Notes under the pieces: generated by a model
Database searches by the model: none
What the model was told of the DNA's origin: nothing
What the model saw: only the letters and a program-made list of their open reading frames with translations
In this document: positions 52,180 to 62,733 of the stretch, piece after piece
Layout: every line of letters begins with the position of its first letter
Numbering within the stretch: position 1 is the stretch's first letter
Position numbers and translations under genes: made by a program
Source: Chachezhania antarctica
GTDB taxonomy: Bacteria; Pseudomonadota; Alphaproteobacteria; Rhodobacterales; Rhodobacteraceae
Direction: 5' to 3'
DNA: 64,000 bases
NCBI RefSeq assembly: GCF_003646465.1
Contig: NZ_QZEX01000001.1
Span: forward strand, 722,634-786,633

Positions 52180-52424
52180 GGACATGTCCCCTGATTTTCG
52201 CGACGCCCTTATTGCGGGCGCCCGCGGTCCGATATTGATTGACGTAAGGGCAGTCACGGCCATTTTCCGCCGGAAATGCCCGTAAGCCGCTTATTCGCTG
52301 GGCAAAAATCCTTTAACAGGCTCAGCATATGCGCAATAATCGCCAAGTTCGCGTCTGATCTTCCGAAGCGCATGGACGCTTTCGCAGCAGATGCGAAGAC
52401 TGACCCGAGCCAGCAACAAGCCGA

Positions 52425-53300
52425 ATGGCGGAGCGACACATTCAGATCCTGCCCGATATTGCGCCGCAAGACCGGACTGTCAGACCTCCTCGCGCGCAGG
52501 GGCAGGCTATTCTTTCGATCAAACACGTTGACGGTGTCTCGCGACTTGACAATCTGCGGACGTCGGGATCGCTGCGGCTTCTCTTTCCGCGCGCAAGGTC
52601 AAAGGACCGGGTGCTTGGCGTGCTGCTGAACACGGCCGGCGGGATCACGGGCGGGGACCGCTATGTCATCCGCGCCCATGCGCGAACCGGCACCGGGCTC
52701 ACCGTCACGACACAGGCTGCCGAACGCGCCTACCGCGCCGAAAAGTTCGAGACGGGGCGGCAGGACACGCACCTGACCGTCGATGACGGCGCCGATCTGC
52801 ACTGGCTGCCGCAGGAGACGATCCTGTTCGACGGCGCCCGCTTTCGTCGGCGCCTGACGGTGGACCTGAACGCCGACGCGTCGTTCCTGATGGTCGAGCC
52901 GCTGGTCTTCGGCCGGGCGGCCATGGGCGAACGGCTGCAGGACGTGGCCTTCAACGACCGGATCGAGATCCGGCGGGACGGCATTCCGATCTACCTCGAT
53001 GCGCTGTCGCTGGACGATGCCGTGTCCGACCAGATGAAGGCCCCGGCGCGCGGCGGCGGGGCGGGGGCAATGGCGACGGTGGTGCGCGTCTCCCGTGCGG
53101 CCGACGCGCATCTGGACCCTTTGCGCGCGCTTCTGCATGACCTCAAGCCGACCGGCCTCTGCGCCGGTGTCAGCCTTGTGCGCGACGGGCTTCTTGTCTT
53201 GCGCGCGCTGGCGCCCGACAGCCATATTCTGCGTCAGGCCCTTGTTCCTGTCCTGGAACGCCTGGCGCAACAGGACATACCCCGACCGTGGACGATCTGA
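52425..53300 (+). CDS. ureD: Urease accessory protein UreD
   Basis: A 291-residue scaffold for urease activation; it delivers nickel to the apoenzyme with UreF and UreG. Family motifs are [14 protein letters not shown] (about residues 66-79), [11 protein letters not shown] and [14 protein letters not shown]. First gene of the urease cluster; the 245-base gap to the YdcF gene should hold the promoter. ATG 52425 ([12 protein letters not shown]) is credible but an earlier start cannot be excluded. Confidence 0.94.
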   Translation: MAERHIQILPDIAPQDRTVRPPRAQGQAILSIKHVDGVSRLDNLRTSGSLRLLFPRARSKDRVLGVLLNTAGGITGGDRYVIRAHARTGTGLTVTTQAAERAYRAEKFETGRQDTHLTVDDGADLHWLPQETILFDGARFRRRLTVDLNADASFLMVEPLVFGRAAMGERLQDVAFNDRIEIRRDGIPIYLDALSLDDAVSDQMKAPARGGGAGAMATVVRVSRAADAHLDPLRALLHDLKPTGLCAGVSLVRDGLLVLRALAPDSHILRQALVPVLERLAQQDIPRPWTI

Positions 53301-53301
53301 C

Positions 53302-53604
53302 ATGCAACTGACCCCCCGCGAAAAAGACAAGCTTCTGATCTCGATGGCGGCCGAAGTGGCCCGCAAGCGTCTGGCGCGCGGTGTGAAGCTGAACCACCCC
53401 GAAGCGATCGCGCTGATCACCGACGCGGTGGTCGAAGGTGCCCGCGACGGCCGGTCGGTGGCCGACATGATGGAGGCCGGGGCCCATGTCATCAGCCGCG
53501 ACCAGTGCATGACCGGCGTGCCGGAAATGATTCACGAAGTGCAGGTAGAAGCCACGTTTCCCGACGGCACCAAGCTGGTGACCGTTCACAATCCGATCCG
53601 ATAA
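53302..53604 (+). CDS. ureA: Urease gamma subunit
   Basis: A 100-residue structural subunit, standard length. [20 protein letters not shown], then [24 protein letters not shown] and [23 protein letters not shown] ending are canonical. ATG 53302 follows ureD by one base; the longer 53095 reading belongs to another frame of ureD. Assembles with UreB and UreC. Confidence 0.97.
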   Translation: MQLTPREKDKLLISMAAEVARKRLARGVKLNHPEAIALITDAVVEGARDGRSVADMMEAGAHVISRDQCMTGVPEMIHEVQVEATFPDGTKLVTVHNPIR

Positions 53605-53655
53605 AACCGGCGACCAACGCCCCAGAAGAGCAGAAGAAGAAACAGGAGCAACAAC

Positions 53656-53835
53656 ATGAAAAAACTGACCCTTACCGCAGGCGCCATTCTTGCCGCGACC
53701 CCTGTGCTGGCACACCAGACCGGCGAGGCCCATAGCCACGACAGCGGGTTGACCATCGCCGCCGGCGCGATTGTCATCGTCCTTGCCGTCGCCGCCGGCG
53801 CCGTTCGCCGCCGGCGCGCCCGGTCGATCGCATGA
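53656..53835 (+). CDS. Small His-containing exported or membrane peptide between ureA and ureB
   Basis: A 59-residue protein, too short for automatic calling. ATG 53656 has CAGGAG about seven bases upstream. A signal-like start ([19 protein letters not shown]) is followed by a short His stretch [13 protein letters not shown] second hydrophobic helix (about residues 31-50) follows, then a basic end (RRRRARSIA). Its stop overlaps the ureB start (ATGA), so translation is coupled. The layout (leader, His, helix) resembles a very short version of HupE/UreJ metal-transport proteins, which are usually about 190 residues. Role in nickel handling is a guess. Confidence 0.68.
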   Translation: MKKLTLTAGAILAATPVLAHQTGEAHSHDSGLTIAAGAIVIVLAVAAGAVRRRRARSIA

Positions 53836-54140
53836 TCCCGGGAGAGCTCTTTGTTGCCGAGGGTGACCTGGTGCTCAACGAAGGGCGCGAAGTCACGACC
53901 ATGATGGTGGCCAATACCGGCGACCGTCCGGTTCAGGTGGGCTCGCACTACCATTTCGCCGAAACCAATGCCGCGCTCGATTTCGACCGGGAGGCGGCGC
54001 GCGGTCAACGGCTGGACATCGCCGCCGGCACTGCCGTGCGGTTCGAACCGGGCCAGCGGCGCGAGGTGAACCTGATCCCCTACGCCGGCGCGCGGAAGGT
54101 CTACGGGTTCAACCAGGCGGTCATGGGCGCGCTCGACTGA
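53832..54140 (+). CDS. ureB: Urease beta subunit
   Basis: A 102-residue structural subunit of normal length. [20 protein letters not shown], then [20 protein letters not shown] and [21 protein letters not shown] are canonical. ATG 53832 overlaps the stop of the 59-residue gene. About 70 bases separate it from ureC. Confidence 0.97.
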   Translation: MIPGELFVAEGDLVLNEGREVTTMMVANTGDRPVQVGSHYHFAETNAALDFDREAARGQRLDIAAGTAVRFEPGQRREVNLIPYAGARKVYGFNQAVMGALD

Positions 54141-54208
54141 ACGGGCGCCGCACGGACCGGCCCGCACGCATTTAAGTAACTTGAAGCTCCATCAGCGGAG
54201 AGACCCCG

Positions 54209-55918
<1,710 letters not shown>

Positions 55919-55984
55919 GTGAATATCCGATGAACATTGCCTTGCATTTCGCGCACAGCGGCTATTCCGCAAAAGGGGTGGCAC

Positions 55985-56002
55985 ATGCTGCACCTGCAGC
56001 AT
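55985..56002. repeat. Perfect 8-bp inverted repeat between ureC and the DUF1127 gene
   Basis: ATGCTGCA-CC-TGCAGCAT, 66 bases past the ureC stop. It is a perfect palindrome with two centre bases. It could be an operator for the small gene or a weak attenuator between ureC and ureE; too short a loop for a classic hairpin. Confidence 0.45.
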
Positions 56003-56053
56003 ACCTTCACCGCCATGGGAGGAGATTGATCTTTAGCAAAGGATACATCTCCT

Positions 56054-56278
56054 ATGGCACACATCACTGCAAACGTTCCGGCGGGCCGGAATGTACAAAA
56101 CGCGTTCAGCCGTTTCTTTTCGGCAATCGGCAACGGCCTGGTGGTCATGGCCGAGAACAACTCGAAAATGAAGCAGATCCGCGCGCTGGAAGCTCTTTCC
56201 GACGCAGATCTCGCGAAGCGCGGCATCAAGCGCGAAGACATCGCACGTCACGTGCTGTCGCCCGGCTACTGGATCTGA
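56054..56278 (+). CDS. DUF1127-type small protein within the urease cluster
   Basis: A 74-residue protein with a DUF1127-like C-terminal half: NSKMKQIRALEALSDADLAKRGI and then REDIARHVLSPGYWI. The N-terminal half (MAHITANVPAGRNVQNAFSRFF) is typical of the longer, alphaproteobacterial members. DUF1127 proteins are small, basic and in some bacteria linked to phosphate, carbon or stress responses and RNA metabolism. It sits between ureC and ureE, is not part of known urease assembly, and is spaced from both as if it has its own leader. Confidence 0.8.
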   Translation: MAHITANVPAGRNVQNAFSRFFSAIGNGLVVMAENNSKMKQIRALEALSDADLAKRGIKREDIARHVLSPGYWI

Positions 56279-56309
56279 TCCAGACCCGGCACATGTCCCG
56301 GGGGCAGGT

Positions 56310-56813
56310 ATGACTGCCCCGGGGCCGGATACGGATGCTGCGAGCGCAGCATCGAGCGATGCCGCAACGCAGCTTGTGGCGCGCGTTTATCACGACCATG
56401 CACACAGGCCTGCCCCGGCAGGCCGTCTGCATCTGACCTACGAAGGCCGTTTCCTGCGCCGAAGGGTGCTGGAACTGGAAGACGGCCGGAAGGTTCTGGT
56501 GGACCTGTCCCAGACCACATCGCTCAATCACGGCGGGGTGCTGGTGACGGTCGATGGCGACGAGATCGAGATCGTCGCGGCACCTGAATCTCTGCTGGAA
56601 ATCACCGGGCCTGACCTGACCCGCGTCGCATGGCATGTCGGCAACCGCCACACGCCGTGCCAGATCGAACCGGGCCGCCTGCTGATCCAGCCCGATCACG
56701 TCATCGCCGATATGCTGTCGAAGATCGGCGCCAACACGCGGCCTGTCACGGAACCCTTCACGCCCGAAGGCGGCGCCTATGGTCACGGACGGACCCATGG
56801 CCACAGCCATTGA
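56310..56813 (+). CDS. ureE: Urease accessory nickel metallochaperone UreE
   Basis: A 167-residue nickel carrier. The peptide-binding N-terminal part contains LTYEGRFLRRRVLELEDG, the C-terminal part contains WHVGNRHTPCQIE, and it ends in a short His tail (HGRTHGHSH), which supports nickel binding. Start ATG 56310 after a G-rich site. The last 17 bases overlap ureF. Confidence 0.92.
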   Translation: MTAPGPDTDAASAASSDAATQLVARVYHDHAHRPAPAGRLHLTYEGRFLRRRVLELEDGRKVLVDLSQTTSLNHGGVLVTVDGDEIEIVAAPESLLEITGPDLTRVAWHVGNRHTPCQIEPGRLLIQPDHVIADMLSKIGANTRPVTEPFTPEGGAYGHGRTHGHSH

Positions 56814-57465
56814 ATCCGGTACTGGCAGCATCGCCTTCCTGACACTCGCGCAATGGTTCTCTCCCGGTTATCCGGTGGGGGCCTTCGCCTATTCCCACGG
56901 TCTGGAAATGGCGATTTCCGACGGTGCACTGAAAACTGCGCTGGACCTGGATCACTGGATCCGCATCCTGATCGACTATGGCTCGGGCCGGTCCGATGCT
57001 CTGTTCCTGTCCGCGGCCTACCTTGCCCCCGACATCGACGCTGTCCGCACCATCGACGCCACCGCCCGCGCCTTCGCCCCCTCCCGCGAGCGGCTGATGG
57101 AGACGGAGCTGATGGGCTCCGCCTTCTGCCAGACCACCGCGACGCTCCACGGGCTGGACCTGCACGGCCTGACCTATCCCGTCGCCGTGGGCCGGGCCAC
57201 GTCCCTGTGTGGCCTGCCACAACAGACCGTCGCCGCATGGTACCTTCACGCCTTTGCCGCGAACCTCGTCTCTGCCGCCGTGCGCGCGGTGCCGCTGGGC
57301 CAGACGGAAGGGCAGGCGGTGCTGTCGGCGCTTCACCCCTTGTGCGAAACAGTGGCGCGTGAGACGCTTTCCGGCGATCTTGATGCCCTGAGCGGTACGG
57401 CCTTCGCGGCCGATATCGCCTCGATGACGCACGAGACGCTCTATTCACGGAGTTTCCGCACATGA
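56797..57465 (+). CDS. ureF: Urease accessory protein UreF
   Basis: A 222-residue all-helical accessory protein that recruits UreG and checks GTP-dependent nickel insertion. Family motifs are [21 protein letters not shown] and later [28 protein letters not shown] 56797 ([11 protein letters not shown]) overlaps ureE by 17 bases; the start at 56779 would overlap further. Its stop overlaps ureG (ATGA). Confidence 0.93.
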   Translation: MATAIESGTGSIAFLTLAQWFSPGYPVGAFAYSHGLEMAISDGALKTALDLDHWIRILIDYGSGRSDALFLSAAYLAPDIDAVRTIDATARAFAPSRERLMETELMGSAFCQTTATLHGLDLHGLTYPVAVGRATSLCGLPQQTVAAWYLHAFAANLVSAAVRAVPLGQTEGQAVLSALHPLCETVARETLSGDLDALSGTAFAADIASMTHETLYSRSFRT

Positions 57466-58073
57466 AGGACATGAACGGCCCCCTGCGCGTGGGCATCGGC
57501 GGCCCGGTGGGCGCAGGCAAGACAACGCTGACCGCCGCCCTGTGCGAGGCGCTGCGCGACACCCATTCGGTGGGCGTGGTCACGAACGACATCTACACGC
57601 AGGAAGACGCCGAGGCGCTGATGCGCCTGCAGGTCCTGCCGCGGGACCGGATCATCGGCGTGGAAACCGGCGGCTGCCCGCATACGGCCATTCGCGAGGA
57701 CGCCTCGATCAACCTCGCCGCCGTGGCCGAGATGATCGCCCGCCACCCCGAGGTCGAGATCGTGCTGATCGAATCCGGCGGTGACAACCTGTCAGCCACC
57801 TTCAGCCCGGAACTGGCGGACGTCACGCTCTATGTCATCGACGTGGCCGCGGGAGAGGAGATCCCGCGCAAGGGCGGGCCTGCCATCACCAAGTCGGACG
57901 TCTTGGTCATAAACAAGACCGATCTGGCCCCTTACGTCGGCGCCGACCTGGGCGTGATGGAACGCGATGCGAAGCGGATGCGCGGCGACCGCCCCTTCGT
58001 CTTCGCCAGCCTGAAACAGCGGCAGGGCGTGGATGCCGTCGTCACCCTTTTGCGGAATGTCGGCGGGCTTTAA
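57462..58073 (+). CDS. ureG: Urease accessory GTPase UreG
   Basis: A 203-residue SIMIBI GTPase. The P-loop is [10 protein letters not shown] (residues 13-22), with [12 protein letters not shown], the nickel-binding CPH motif ([13 protein letters not shown]), [10 protein letters not shown] and the guanine-specificity motif VINKTDLAP. Normal length. Last of the urease set; dapE follows after 72 bases. Confidence 0.96.
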   Translation: MKDMNGPLRVGIGGPVGAGKTTLTAALCEALRDTHSVGVVTNDIYTQEDAEALMRLQVLPRDRIIGVETGGCPHTAIREDASINLAAVAEMIARHPEVEIVLIESGGDNLSATFSPELADVTLYVIDVAAGEEIPRKGGPAITKSDVLVINKTDLAPYVGADLGVMERDAKRMRGDRPFVFASLKQRQGVDAVVTLLRNVGGL

Positions 58074-58145
58074 CCCGCCGGACCGGTGGCACCCGCGCCG
58101 CCAGTGTCTTATTCAGGCGGGGACGCCATCGACAGGAGCCCCGCC

Positions 58146-59306
58146 ATGACCGAAGCCGCCCATGCCGAAACCGATCCGGTCGCGCTGACAGCCGACCTTG
58201 TGCGCTGCGCCTCGGTCACGCCGGAAGAAGGCGGCGCGCTGGTGCTGCTGGAGGATCGCCTGACAGCCGCGGGTTTCGACTGCACGCGGGTGGATCGGGG
58301 CGGTGTCAGCAACCTCTTGGCCCGCTGGGGCAAAAAGGGCCACGCGAAGACCTTCGGCTTCAACGGCCATACCGACGTGGTGCCCATCGGCGACGCGGAT
58401 GACTGGACCACCGATCCCTTCGGCGCCGAAATCCGTGACGGTATCCTCTATGGCCGTGGCGCAACCGACATGAAATCCGGCGTCGCGGCCTTCGTTGCCG
58501 CCGCCATCGACCACGTCACCCACACCCCGCCCGACGGTGCGGTGATCCTTGCGATCACGGGGGACGAAGAGGGCCCGGCGCTGGATGGCACGACGGCGCT
58601 GCTCGATTACATGGCTGAGACCGGCGAACAGATGCGCGCGTGCCTCGTGGGCGAACCGACCTGCCCGTCGCGCATGGGCGAGATGATCAAGATCGGTCGC
58701 CGCGGTTCCATGAACGCCGAATTTCACGTGACCGGCGTTCAGGGCCATTCGGCCTATCCCCACCGCGCGAAGAACCCGCTGCCACCGCTGGTCCGCCTGA
58801 TGGACCGGCTGGCGAGCCACGAACTGGACCAGGGCACCGACCATTTCGACCCGTCGACGCTGGCGGTGGTGACGGTCGATACCGGCAACCCGGCCACGAA
58901 CGTGATCCCGGCCAAGGCCATGGCCCGCGTGAACATCCGTTTCAACGACACCCATTCCGGCGACAGCCTGTCCGACTGGTTGCGGGCCGAGGCAGCGCAG
59001 GTCGCCAGCGACTTCGACGTGAAGATCGACGTGCAGATCCGCGTCTCGGGCGAAAGCTTCCTGACACCGCCCGGACCGCTCTCCGATCTCGTCGCGCAGG
59101 CGGTCGAGGCCGAAACCGGCGTCACACCGATCCTGTCGACCTCGGGTGGCACGTCGGATGCGCGGTTCGTCAAGGATCACTGCCCGGTGGTCGAGTTCGG
59201 TCTGGTGGGCGAGACCATGCACCAGGTTGATGAACGCGTGCCGGTGGACCAGATCCGGCAGCTGAAGGCGATCTACACGCGGATCCTGGCCGGCTATTTC
59301 GCGTGA
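58146..59306 (+). CDS. dapE: Succinyl-diaminopimelate desuccinylase
   Basis: A 386-residue M20-family zinc amidase that makes L,L-diaminopimelate for lysine and peptidoglycan synthesis. Metal and catalytic residues: H75 and D77 (GHTDVVP), D108 (GATDMKSG), E141 and E142 (GDEEGPA). A dimerisation domain follows from about residue 180, and SGGTSDARF is near the end. ATG 58146 has AGGAG upstream; 58086 is longer and not family-like. Its stop overlaps the next gene's GTG start. Confidence 0.95.
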   Translation: MTEAAHAETDPVALTADLVRCASVTPEEGGALVLLEDRLTAAGFDCTRVDRGGVSNLLARWGKKGHAKTFGFNGHTDVVPIGDADDWTTDPFGAEIRDGILYGRGATDMKSGVAAFVAAAIDHVTHTPPDGAVILAITGDEEGPALDGTTALLDYMAETGEQMRACLVGEPTCPSRMGEMIKIGRRGSMNAEFHVTGVQGHSAYPHRAKNPLPPLVRLMDRLASHELDQGTDHFDPSTLAVVTVDTGNPATNVIPAKAMARVNIRFNDTHSGDSLSDWLRAEAAQVASDFDVKIDVQIRVSGESFLTPPGPLSDLVAQAVEAETGVTPILSTSGGTSDARFVKDHCPVVEFGLVGETMHQVDERVPVDQIRQLKAIYTRILAGYFA

Positions 59307-59914
59307 GGCGCAAGCCGCGCACCCTGATCGTGATGGTCAAGGAACCAAGGCCGGGCCGCGTGAAAACCCGCCTTGGCGCAGAGATCGGCATGACCCGCGC
59401 GGCGTGGTGGTTCCGGCATCGGATCCGGTACCTTCTGCGCCGTCTGCGCGACCCGCGCTGGCACCTCGTGCTGGCCGTCAGCCCCGATGTGGACGGCCTG
59501 CAAAGCCGTGTCTGGCCCGGCGATCTGCCCCGAATCCCCCAGGGAACAGGCCATCTGGGCCATCGCATGCTGCGCGCGATGGCAGCCGCCCCACCCGGAC
59601 CTGTCTGCCTGATCGGCGCCGACATCCCCGACGTGACATCCACCGAAATCGCCCATGCGTTCCGAATGATGGGCACCGCCGACGCCGTTCTGGGACCGGC
59701 CGAGGACGGCGGCTACTGGCTCATCGGTTTCAGGTCGTCCGCACTTGCCGCGCGCGCCTTGCGAACCGGGGCGCTCGACCGCGTCCGCTGGTCAACCCCG
59801 CACGCCATGGCCGACACCGTCGCGGTCTTGCCGGGGCTCAAGATCGCTGAAGCCGCCCGCCTTGCCGACGTGGACACGAAAGCTGACCTCACCCGACGCG
59901 CCCGAAGCGCCTAG
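59303..59914 (+). CDS. DUF2064/TIGR04282-family glycosyltransferase-like protein
   Basis: A 203-residue protein of the DUF2064 (arsenosugar-type, glycosyltransferase A-like) family. The N-terminal [19 protein letters not shown] carries the family motif, and then [12 protein letters not shown] and [14 protein letters not shown] hold nucleotide-sugar-like loops. The biochemical role is unknown here. GTG 59303 overlaps the dapE stop. Its 3' end forms one arm of nested palindrome copy E, so the element extends into coding sequence. Confidence 0.83.
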   Translation: MRRKPRTLIVMVKEPRPGRVKTRLGAEIGMTRAAWWFRHRIRYLLRRLRDPRWHLVLAVSPDVDGLQSRVWPGDLPRIPQGTGHLGHRMLRAMAAAPPGPVCLIGADIPDVTSTEIAHAFRMMGTADAVLGPAEDGGYWLIGFRSSALAARALRTGALDRVRWSTPHAMADTVAVLPGLKIAEAARLADVDTKADLTRRARSA

Positions 59915-59970
59915 GCGGCCCGCGAAGCGGGGCGCCGTTGGGGAGGGCGGGCGGGGCGCTGAGGGCGTGT
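59896..59970 (-). repeat. Nested palindromic repeat, copy E
   Basis: Arms 59896-59911 (ACGCGCCCGAAGCGCC) and 59955-59970 (GGCGCTGAGGGCGTGT) pair at 13 of 16 positions plus one G-T wobble. The inner stem is GGCG-g-CCCGC (59914-59923) with GCGGG-g-CGCC (59927-59936) and a GAA loop. The single-stranded side GTTGGGGAGGGCGGGCGG (59937-59954) is the reverse complement of the C-rich core. Orientation and GAA loop match copy A-prime. The left arm overlaps the last codons of the upstream gene. Confidence 0.75.
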
Positions 59971-60037
59971 CATGTCCCGACGGCGCCACGTCGCAATTGC
60001 TCATGACGCGGCCCCCGGTCCGTGCTAGGGACCGGCC

Positions 60038-62308
60038 ATGACCCGGATCCCCGACCGCCGCGAAATCCTCGAATGGATCGCAGAAAACCCCACCCAGACG
60101 TCCAAGCGCGATATCGCCAAGGCCTTTGGCATCAAGGGCGCCCAGCGGATCGAGCTGAAGCGCATCCTGCGCACGCTCGAAGACGAAGGCCACCTGGAAA
60201 AGCGCAAGAAGTCCTATCGCGATCCCGATCGCCTGCCCCCGGTGACGGTGCTGGAAGTGCGCGCGCCCGACAAGGACGGTGACCTGTTCGCCCGCCCGCT
60301 GGAATGGCATGGCGAAGGGGTGGAGCCCGTCGTGCTCATCCTGCCGCGCGCCGCCGATCCCGCGCTTGGCGCCGGCGACCGCATCCTTGCCAAGCTGCAG
60401 ATCGTGCAGGGCGAGGATCACCATTACGAGGCCCGCCTCATCCGTCGCATCGGCTCCCATCCCCGCCGGGTGCTGGGGGTCTACCGCAAGGAGTCCGAAG
60501 GCGGGCGGATCGTGCCCATCGACAAGGCGACCCACAACGAGTGGACGGTGTCCGAGGCCGACCGCCACGGCGCCAAGGATGGCGAACTGGTCGAGGCCGA
60601 ACAGATCGGCTCCCGCGCGCGCATGGGCCTGCCGCGCGCCCGCGTGATCGGGCGGCTGGGCGATCCGAGCGGCCCCAAGGCCGTGTCGCTGATCGCGATC
60701 CACAATCACGGAATCCCCGACGACTTCCCGGCCGAGGTGCTGGAGGAAGCCGACGGGATGAAGCCGCAGGGACTGAAGGGCCGCGAGGATCTGCGCGAGC
60801 TGCCCTTCGTCACCATCGACCCGGCCGATGCCCGCGATCATGACGACGCCTGCTTTGCCGAACCCGACGCGGATCCGAAGAACCCGCGCGGTTTCGTCCT
60901 GTGGGTCGCCATCGCCGATGTCGCGGCCTATGTCCGCCCCGGCACCGAACTGGACCGCGAAGCCGTAAAGCGCGGAAATTCCACGTATTTCCCGGACCGC
61001 GTCGTGCCGATGCTGCCGGAGCGCCTGTCGGGCGACCTGTGTTCGCTGCACGAAGGCGTGCCGCGCGCGTGCCTTGCCGTGCGCATGCAGATCGACGAGG
61101 GTGGCAAGAAGATCGGCCACCGTTTCGTGCGTGGCCTGATGCGCTCGGCCGCGTCCCTGAGCTATGAACAGGTGCAGACCGCCATCGACGGGACGCCCGA
61201 CGATCAGGCGGGGCCGCTGCTGGATCCGGTGCTGGTACCGCTGAAAGGCGCCTACGATGCGCTGGCCGCTGCGCGGGAGGTGCGCCAGCCGCTGGATCTG
61301 GACCTGCCGGAACGCCAGATCGAATTGGCAGAGGACGGGACCGTGACGTCCGTCAACTTCCGCGACCGGCTGACCGCGCACAAGATGATCGAGGAATTCA
61401 TGGTGCTGGCCAACGTGGCCGCCGCCGAAACGTTGGGCAAGAAACGCTCGCCGCTGCTGTTCCGGGTGCACGAGGAGCCGTCGCAGGCCAAGCTGGACGC
61501 GCTGCGCGAGACGGCGCGGGCGTCGGGTTATGCGCTGGCCAAGGGGCAGGTGCTGCAGACGCGGCATCTGAACCAGTTGCTGAACGCCGCCGCCGGGTCG
61601 GACGATGCGGAACTGATCAATATCTCGACCCTTCGGTCGATGAGTCAGGCCTATTACAGCCCTGACAACCTTGGACATTTCGGGCTGGCGCTGCGGGAAT
61701 ACGCGCATTTCACCTCGCCCATCCGCCGCTATGCCGACCTGATCGTGCACCGGGCGCTGATCTCTGTCCACGGCTGGGGCGACGACGGGTTGTCCGAGCG
61801 CGAGATCGAGACGCTGGAGCAGACGGCGGTGCAAATTTCGGACACCGAACGCCGGTCGATGATGGCCGAGCGCGAGACAACGGACCGCTATCTTGCCGCC
61901 TACCTGGCCGATCGGGTGGGCGCGGAATTTGAAGGCCGGATCAACGGGATAGCCCGGTTCGGCGTCTTCGTGAAGCTGGACGAGACCGGCGCCGACGGGC
62001 TGATCCCGATCCGCTCTCTGGGGCAGGAATACTTCAAGTACGACCAGCAGGCCGGGACGCTGATGGGGGCCGATACCGGGCTTCTGATCGCGCTGGGGCA
62101 GCGAGTGAAGGTGAAGCTGGCCGAAGCCTCTCCTGTCACCGGTGGGATCGAGCTGGAACTGCTGGAACTGAACGAGAAAGCGATGCCGAAGGGGCAGCCG
62201 CGGTCGGGGCGTTACGGGCGGGGCAAGTCCGCCGGGTCGGGTCGTCCGGGCCGGGCACCGGGCAAGGGCGACAAGGGCAAGCGCAAGGTGTCGCGGCGGC
62301 GAAGCTGA
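60038..62308 (+). CDS. rnr: Ribonuclease R
   Basis: A 756-residue 3'-5' exoribonuclease of the RNB family that degrades structured RNA. A winged-helix N-terminus (SKRDIAKAFGIKGAQRIEL) is followed by cold-shock domains, then the RNB catalytic domain with DPADARDHDDA (about residues 262-272) whose aspartates bind metal. An S1 domain (about 630-715, with RINGIARFGVFVKLDETGADGLIPI) and a basic tail (KGKRKVSRRRS) follow. Length is in the usual range. ATG 60038 lacks a clear Shine-Dalgarno. Confidence 0.95.
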   Translation: MTRIPDRREILEWIAENPTQTSKRDIAKAFGIKGAQRIELKRILRTLEDEGHLEKRKKSYRDPDRLPPVTVLEVRAPDKDGDLFARPLEWHGEGVEPVVLILPRAADPALGAGDRILAKLQIVQGEDHHYEARLIRRIGSHPRRVLGVYRKESEGGRIVPIDKATHNEWTVSEADRHGAKDGELVEAEQIGSRARMGLPRARVIGRLGDPSGPKAVSLIAIHNHGIPDDFPAEVLEEADGMKPQGLKGREDLRELPFVTIDPADARDHDDACFAEPDADPKNPRGFVLWVAIADVAAYVRPGTELDREAVKRGNSTYFPDRVVPMLPERLSGDLCSLHEGVPRACLAVRMQIDEGGKKIGHRFVRGLMRSAASLSYEQVQTAIDGTPDDQAGPLLDPVLVPLKGAYDALAAAREVRQPLDLDLPERQIELAEDGTVTSVNFRDRLTAHKMIEEFMVLANVAAAETLGKKRSPLLFRVHEEPSQAKLDALRETARASGYALAKGQVLQTRHLNQLLNAAAGSDDAELINISTLRSMSQAYYSPDNLGHFGLALREYAHFTSPIRRYADLIVHRALISVHGWGDDGLSEREIETLEQTAVQISDTERRSMMAERETTDRYLAAYLADRVGAEFEGRINGIARFGVFVKLDETGADGLIPIRSLGQEYFKYDQQAGTLMGADTGLLIALGQRVKVKLAEASPVTGGIELELLELNEKAMPKGQPRSGRYGRGKSAGSGRPGRAPGKGDKGKRKVSRRRS

Positions 62309-62311
62309 GGG

Positions 62312-62336
62312 CCCGGGGCACTATACTTTCTGGACA
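62312..62336. repeat. 25-bp direct repeat, copy 1
   Basis: Begins CCCGGGGCACTATACTTTCT and ends GGACA; identical to 62358-62382, start-to-start distance 46. It starts four bases past the rnr stop. Read on the minus strand each copy starts TGTCCAG and ends in CCGGG, which resembles the multiple end repeats of some insertion sequences. Confidence 0.85.
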
Positions 62337-62357
62337 CAGCCGGTCACGAGGCGAATA

Positions 62358-62382
62358 CCCGGGGCACTATACTTTCTGGACA
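62358..62382. repeat. 25-bp direct repeat, copy 2
   Basis: Identical in all 25 bases to 62312-62336. The 21 bases between the copies do not repeat. Confidence 0.85.
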
Positions 62383-62409
62383 TAGAGGTAAAACGGGGTG
62401 AACGCCGCG

Positions 62410-62502
62410 GGCCAAAGCGCGCCCGGCGCGGCCCGCCCACCCACCCCCCGTCGGACGCGCCGAATGCGCGTCCTCCTCCGCCGCGCCGGGCGCGCTTTGG
62501 CC
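62410..62502 (+). repeat. Nested palindromic repeat, copy D
   Basis: The 23-bp outer arms at 62410-62432 and 62480-62502 are perfectly complementary (GGCCAAAGCGCGCC... with ...GGCGCGCTTTGGCC), the longest in the family. The core is CCGCCCACCCACCCCCCGTC (62433-62452). The inner hairpin is GGACGCGC (62453-62460) / GCGCGTCC (62466-62473) with a CGAAT loop, followed by TCCTCC. Confidence 0.9.
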
Positions 62503-62733
62503 GGGGTGGGGACAGGATTTGGCCTCACGTGTCTGATCTGACGGAGACCTTCGCTGCGGCCTGTGCATTGGTCCGGCTTGCGGGACGAAGTGGACACCAG
62601 TTTTTGGGGCCGCCAATGTCCGCCATCAGTCCGTCCAGTCTTTTTGAGTTCAGGCCCTGGACGAAGCCAGCCAAACTTATGCGTCGCAGTTGTAGCTTCG
62701 AGAATTCTGACCACGCTCATCCGGAGACCCGTA

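Larger units (their letters stand above)
62309..62733. other. Intergenic region with direct repeats and palindrome, island edge
   Basis: About 425 bases from rnr to the hydrolase start. It holds two 25-bp direct repeats (62312-62336 and 62358-62382), nested palindrome copy D (62410-62502) and then a stretch where GC falls. Open frames here on either strand have no family match and run through the palindrome, so I call no gene. Confidence 0.65.

Noticed and set aside
55930..56313. A 127-codon plus-strand frame between ureC and ureE
   Set aside because: Overlaps the DUF1127 gene in another frame and shows no family signal.
59792..61834. A 680-codon minus-strand frame opposite rnr
   Set aside because: Shadow of rnr; low-complexity His/Arg/Gly content.
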